This document shows positions 6,994-9,609 of a DNA stretch of 9,609 nt, piece after piece (position 1 is the first letter of the stretch; each line of letters begins with the position of its first letter). The stretch covers positions 1 through 9,609 of the forward strand of contig DGPO01000008.1 of NCBI GenBank assembly GCA_002390485.1. The letters are read 5' to 3'. Below the pieces are notes generated by a model. The model made no database searches. It saw only the letters and a list, made by a program, of their open reading frames with translations, and was not told the DNA's origin. The translations under genes and the position numbers were made by a program. Origin of the DNA: Halieaceae bacterium UBA4438. GTDB lineage: Bacteria; Pseudomonadota; Gammaproteobacteria; Pseudomonadales; Halieaceae.

Positions 6994-7326
6994 TTAGTCG
7001 CCTGAAGGCATGACTGCGTCTTTGACTGCCAGTAAGAAGTTAGCAACGACCATGCCGGCAATCATGATAGCGATGTTGTCAATGATCGCGTTGATGGGTG
7101 CACCAACTGCAGGTATGACGTCGAGTGAGTTGGCGAGTGTAGGCATGGCCACTGCAGCCACCGTGTACGCCATCCGACTGGCCGCATCGGCCATTGGACT
7201 CATGAAGCCACTGACCAGCCCCAATGCCACGAGAATTAGTGCTGAGTAAGCAGCAACTTGACCGACAAAGACGGCAGCAATCGCAACGACAACACCCAAG
7301 GCTGTTAAAATTTGGTTCGTATTCAT
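6994..7326 (-). CDS. Small multi-span membrane protein of unknown function, 110 residues
   Basis: I place the start at ATG 7326, which has AAGGA 8 nt upstream. An in-frame start at 7398 would add 24 hydrophilic residues with no homologous look and would break the otherwise clean membrane start. The protein is very hydrophobic and rich in Ala, Val, Ile and Met. Likely spans are about 6-22, 25-42, a weaker one near 51-66, and 78-100. A loop containing GFMSPMADAASR follows span two, and VKDAVMPSGD forms the tail. There is no cysteine and no histidine, and charged residues are few, so an enzymatic or metal role is not evident. I do not recognise a family. It is separated by the hairpin from the convergent 47-residue membrane protein. 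Its upstream region holds an element complementary to its own ribosome-binding region. Confidence 0.75.
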   Translation of the reverse strand: MNTNQILTALGVVVAIAAVFVGQVAAYSALILVALGLVSGFMSPMADAASRMAYTVAAVAMPTLANSLDVIPAVGAPINAIIDNIAIMIAGMVVANFLLAVKDAVMPSGD

Positions 7327-7333
7327 AGTTATT

Positions 7334-7449
7334 ATCCTTATTGTGACTAAGTTTTTACTGCGCTCACCCTGCCCCAGTACGACCGACCCTTTAGGCACAA
7401 CAGGTTAGACAGCCCACCCACACTACCAATAAGTGGCGCAAATAAGGAT
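7334..7449 (-). repeat. Inverted 9-nt repeat that includes the Shine-Dalgarno of the 110-residue membrane protein
   Basis: ATCCTTATT (7334-7342) and AATAAGGAT (7441-7449) are perfect reverse complements, 98 nt apart. In the minus-strand transcript the upstream copy would read AUCCUUAUU and the downstream copy AAUAAGGAU, which contains the AAGGA ribosome site. Pairing would hide that site. This requires transcription to start upstream of 7449, which I cannot show; no convincing promoter is seen there. Confidence 0.4.
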
Positions 7450-7484
7450 GGTTTAACGAAAAAAAGTCTAATTTGTCGCAATTC

Positions 7485-7682
7485 TCAAGGTCGACGCTTC
7501 GTGGCTTTCCATGTGCCACCGTACTGATAATGCGTTGCGGCTTCTCTTTTAAGGCGCATCAAACAAGGCTCGCATCTAAATTCCCAAGGGTCAGCCTTAG
7601 CGCCGCGACAACGGTATAAAGTGTCTGACAGTGACTGACAGCTCGAGCAGGCTTTTAGCTTTAGTACCTTCTTAATCACCAC
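7485..7682 (-). CDS. Small Cys-rich zinc-ribbon-like protein
   Basis: A 65-residue basic protein. CSSC (C12, C15) and CEPC (C37, C40) form two CxxC knuckles 21 residues apart, with a further cysteine at C25 (YRCRGAKADPWEF). This is the layout of a small zinc ribbon. The C-terminal half is a basic helix (LMRLKREAATHY) followed by QYGGTWKATKRRP. A nucleic-acid or protein-contact role would suit the charge, but none is shown. Two GTG codons are in tandem at 7682 and 7679. The second has the better spacing (6 nt) from AAAGGA, so the protein may be 64 residues. It is divergent from lipA, with 190 nt between starts. I do not know a named family for it, although small ribbons of this kind are common in gammaproteobacteria. 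Confidence 0.7.
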   Translation of the reverse strand: MVIKKVLKLKACSSCQSLSDTLYRCRGAKADPWEFRCEPCLMRLKREAATHYQYGGTWKATKRRP

Positions 7683-7765
7683 AATTCCTTTACTGTCGTG
7701 TGAATTTACTCTCAGCGATGCTGACGCTGACTGTGTGCTTATTGTGTGATCGCCATTGTCAGGGC

Positions 7766-7832
7766 GAAGCTGACGATGATTTTACGTCTTAAACACGTTC
7801 AAATGTGCTCAGCTTCACGCCTTTCGGCGGTG
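7766..7832 (+). repeat. Inverted repeats upstream of lipA
   Basis: GAAGCTGA (7766-7773) is the exact reverse complement of TCAGCTTC (7809-7816). Between them CACGTT/AATGTG (7794-7799 and 7802-7807) can form a smaller stem with one G-T pair. Immediately after, CGCC-TTTC-GGCG (7818-7829) is another stem. Together they could fold a leader RNA or act as DNA operators. No known riboswitch motif is recognised. Confidence 0.3.
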
Positions 7833-7872
7833 CCATGCTGCGGAGTTGGTGTAATATAAGCAACAGGGCTCG

Positions 7873-8916
7873 ATGAAAGTCGGGGACGTGCTTAAGTTGC
7901 GAGAAACGCCCAACATGGTTGATAAAACGGACGCCCACATTATTCCCGTCGTAAACGTAGGCAGTGGCGAAAAATTTGTCACGGCTTCGGGTGTACATGC
8001 GATTAAAGACGGTATCAAGTCGGCTAAAGAGACAGCGCCGCGCGCGAAAAAGCCCGACTTCCTTCGAATGAGAGTCCGTCACTCGCCCAAGTATGAGTCG
8101 GTGAAGGACATCGTAAAGCAGCATCGCCTAGCCACGGTCTGTGAAGAAGCAAAATGCCCCAACATCAGTGAGTGTTGGAGTGCAGGGACAGCCACGATCA
8201 TGCTCATGGGAGACGTGTGTACCCGCGCCTGCCGATTCTGCTCAGTGAATACCGGAAATCCAAAAGGGTGGCTCGACGCAGAGGAGCCTGTTAACACAGC
8301 AAAAGCCGTGGCATTAATGGGGTTGTCTTACGTGGTATTGACCTCAGTCAATCGGGACGATTTGCCGGATGGTGGAGCGGGTCATTACGCGCAAACAGTG
8401 ACGGAGGTAAAGCGACTGAATCCGCAGACGGGTGTCGAGGCCTTAACGCCCGATTTTTTGGGGCTCGAGTCGGCGATTGATGTGCTACTGGCGTCTGGTA
8501 TCGATGTTTTTGCCCAAAATATAGAAACGGTTAAGCGCCTTACTCATCCGGTACGAGACCCGCGAGCAGGTTACCAACAAACACTCAACGTATTGAAGTA
8601 CGCAGCCGCGTCATCAGACGTTATTACGAAAACATCGTTGATGCTTGGGCTTGGGGAAACCGACGATGAACTTCTGAGTTGCATGGACGATTTACGTGAC
8701 GCCGACGTTGATGTGCTTACGCTGGGTCAATATTTGCAACCCACGCCGAACCATTTGCCGGTTGCGCGCTTTGTTACCCCTGAAGACTTTGAGCGATATC
8801 GCGAGTACGGGCTGGCAAAGGGTTTTAAAGAAGTGGTGTCGGGCGTCTTTGTGCGGTCGAGCTACCGTGCCGAAAGAGTTCTGGAATTTAATAATGTTGG
8901 TTTGCAAGCGCCTTAG
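7873..8916 (+). CDS. lipA: Lipoyl synthase
   Basis: A radical-SAM enzyme of 347 residues that inserts two sulfurs into protein-bound octanoyl chains to form the lipoyl cofactor of 2-oxoacid dehydrogenases and the glycine cleavage H protein. All hallmarks are present: the auxiliary [4Fe-4S] set C90, C95, C101 ([12 protein letters not shown]), the radical-SAM set C116, C120, C123 (CTRACRFC), and near the C-terminus RSSYRAE (328-334), whose serine S330 ligates the auxiliary cluster. After the radical-SAM motif it reads [12 protein letters not shown] instead of the DVAHG-type sequence of the E. coli enzyme, so it belongs to a different LipA subtype. The N-terminus is long for the family. ATG 7873 has AGGG only 4 nt away; ATG 7915 would give 333 residues. 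lipB is not adjacent. TATAAG at 7855-7860 resembles a -10 box, but without a good -35. Confidence 0.96.
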   Translation: MKVGDVLKLRETPNMVDKTDAHIIPVVNVGSGEKFVTASGVHAIKDGIKSAKETAPRAKKPDFLRMRVRHSPKYESVKDIVKQHRLATVCEEAKCPNISECWSAGTATIMLMGDVCTRACRFCSVNTGNPKGWLDAEEPVNTAKAVALMGLSYVVLTSVNRDDLPDGGAGHYAQTVTEVKRLNPQTGVEALTPDFLGLESAIDVLLASGIDVFAQNIETVKRLTHPVRDPRAGYQQTLNVLKYAAASSDVITKTSLMLGLGETDDELLSCMDDLRDADVDVLTLGQYLQPTPNHLPVARFVTPEDFERYREYGLAKGFKEVVSGVFVRSSYRAERVLEFNNVGLQAP

Positions 8917-8925
8917 GAGTCTGGC

Positions 8926-9609
8926 TTGAGTCAGCACAAACTCCTTTACATCACGTCGGTGGATACGCAACAGGACAACGCAACGTTGCGCGTTCCGACG
9001 CAAGCGCTACTGAGTGCGCTTTCTCGAGACTTCGAGATCTCGCTGGCGGTCGTTGGACCTGTGAGTCAAACGGCGCTTAATGAACTTCGAGTTAAGCTCG
9101 GGATCACGCGGGTAACAGGCGGCTTCGAGCGCGGTTTGGAAGAGCGAGCGGTGGGCGGCGCGCTAAAGTCTGTCTTTGAGTCGAGTGGTCTTGAGCCTTA
9201 CGTCAACGGTCGACTAAAGGCGGCCATTCAGCGTCGGGCTGCCGACTTTGAATCGGTGGTGCTCGACAGTTTAGAGGCAACGCCCTATATGCCCCTCGGG
9301 ATTCCGGGGAAAACGATTTACTTCGCGCAGGAAATAGCCTCTGAAGCGGGTCGAATTGGACGCGGCTTTTTGGGTGGGCGACGCATTAAGCGTGTCAAAG
9401 ATATGGAATTCGACGCCCTGTCACGTTGTGACCGGGTATTCTCAGTGCCGGCGACAGCAAACCAAGTATTAGCCTTGGGTTTACCGCTTGGTAAGTTGCT
9501 CGACGAGACAACACAGCCCAGTGCAGCAAGGCCGACGATCTCGGTTGCTGAGTTTTCAGCAACGCGAATGCGCATTGGCTATGTTGGCTATTTGGGTAAT
9601 GAACAAAAT
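8926..9609 (+). CDS. Glycosyltransferase-like protein, GT-B type, 5' part
   Basis: A frame of 228 codons runs open to the window edge. I place the start at TTG 8926 because AGGAG (8915-8919) lies 6 nt upstream and the first beta strand (KLLYITSVDT) begins at residue 5, as expected for a Rossmann fold. That ribosome site overlaps the lipA stop codon (TAGGAG), so the gene probably shares the lipA transcript. The protein reads as the N-terminal domain of a GT-B glycosyltransferase: VPTQALLSALSRDFEISLAVVG (23-44) is the first helix and second strand, KTIYFAQEIASE (129-140) an inner strand and helix, LSRCDRVFSVPATANQV (165-181) the typical segment before the domain linker, and RMRIGYVGYLGNEQN (214-228) the start of the second domain. 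Such enzymes build polysaccharides or glycolipids. Donor, acceptor and C-terminal motifs are outside the window. Confidence 0.75.
   Translation, partial: MSQHKLLYITSVDTQQDNATLRVPTQALLSALSRDFEISLAVVGPVSQTALNELRVKLGITRVTGGFERGLEERAVGGALKSVFESSGLEPYVNGRLKAAIQRRAADFESVVLDSLEATPYMPLGIPGKTIYFAQEIASEAGRIGRGFLGGRRIKRVKDMEFDALSRCDRVFSVPATANQVLALGLPLGKLLDETTQPSAARPTISVAEFSATRMRIGYVGYLGNEQN

Noticed and set aside
6609..7061. A 150-codon open frame on the minus strand covering the end of the spinster-like MFS gene and the 47-residue gene.
   Set aside because: It overlaps the MFS coding end and the end of the 110-residue gene, spans the hairpin, and encodes a compositionally irregular protein with no recognisable fold. 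The plus-strand reading has a better ribosome site and a coherent product.
7327..7398. Upstream in-frame start that would lengthen the 110-residue membrane protein to 134 residues.
   Set aside because: The extra N-terminus is polar and covers the region containing the strong AAGGA site. ATG 7326 has the better ribosome site and starts just before the first membrane span.
7453..7490. Run of seven A (seven T on the minus strand) after the zinc-ribbon gene, as a possible terminator tail.
   Set aside because: The only stem before it is four pairs (GTCG/CGAC) with a long loop, placed too far from the T-run.
7789..8124. A 111-codon frame on the minus strand overlapping the start of lipA.
   Set aside because: It is antisense to the N-terminal part of a clearly identified gene and shows no recognisable protein features.

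Overview
The window looks like ordinary chromosome of a free-living, probably marine, gammaproteobacterium. The balanced base composition, the spinster-type MFS carrier, the exported amidohydrolase and the FSP1-like flavoprotein would suit the Halieaceae (OM60/NOR5) lineage. That assignment is an impression from protein style, not a demonstrated placement. I saw no insertion sequence, phage gene, CRISPR array, rRNA or tRNA.

Layout. 1-330 (+): 3' end of an unrecognised gene. 339-1460 (-): FAD/NAD(P)H oxidoreductase of the AIFM2/FSP1-NDH-2-like group, converging on the first gene with an 8-nt gap. 1572-2021 (+): GNAT acetyltransferase, divergent from the oxidoreductase. 2087-3745 (+): metal-dependent amidohydrolase with a signal peptide. 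3800-5158 (-) and 5333-6667 (+): two unrelated MFS transporters, divergently transcribed from a 174-nt gap. 6804-6947 (+): a 47-residue single-span membrane protein, short enough to be missed by usual length cut-offs. 6994-7326 (-): a 110-residue multi-span membrane protein, separated from the 47-residue gene by a strong hairpin. 7485-7682 (-): a 65-residue Cys-rich, zinc-ribbon-like protein. 7873-8916 (+): lipoyl synthase (lipA). 8926-9609 (+): the start of a GT-B-like glycosyltransferase that begins at TTG, has its Shine-Dalgarno overlapping the lipA stop codon, and runs off the window.

How the genes work together. The only convincing operon is lipA plus the glycosyltransferase-like gene. 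The amidohydrolase and the two MFS carriers could form a loose uptake/degradation or efflux neighbourhood, but their orientations show separate transcription and no shared substrate can be read from sequence. The most open part is 6668-7872, where three small proteins of unknown function sit among hairpins and inverted repeats. One 9-nt element there is exactly complementary to the ribosome-binding region of the 110-residue membrane protein. I found no clear new multi-gene system. The best leads are these small proteins and the possible leader-RNA structure.
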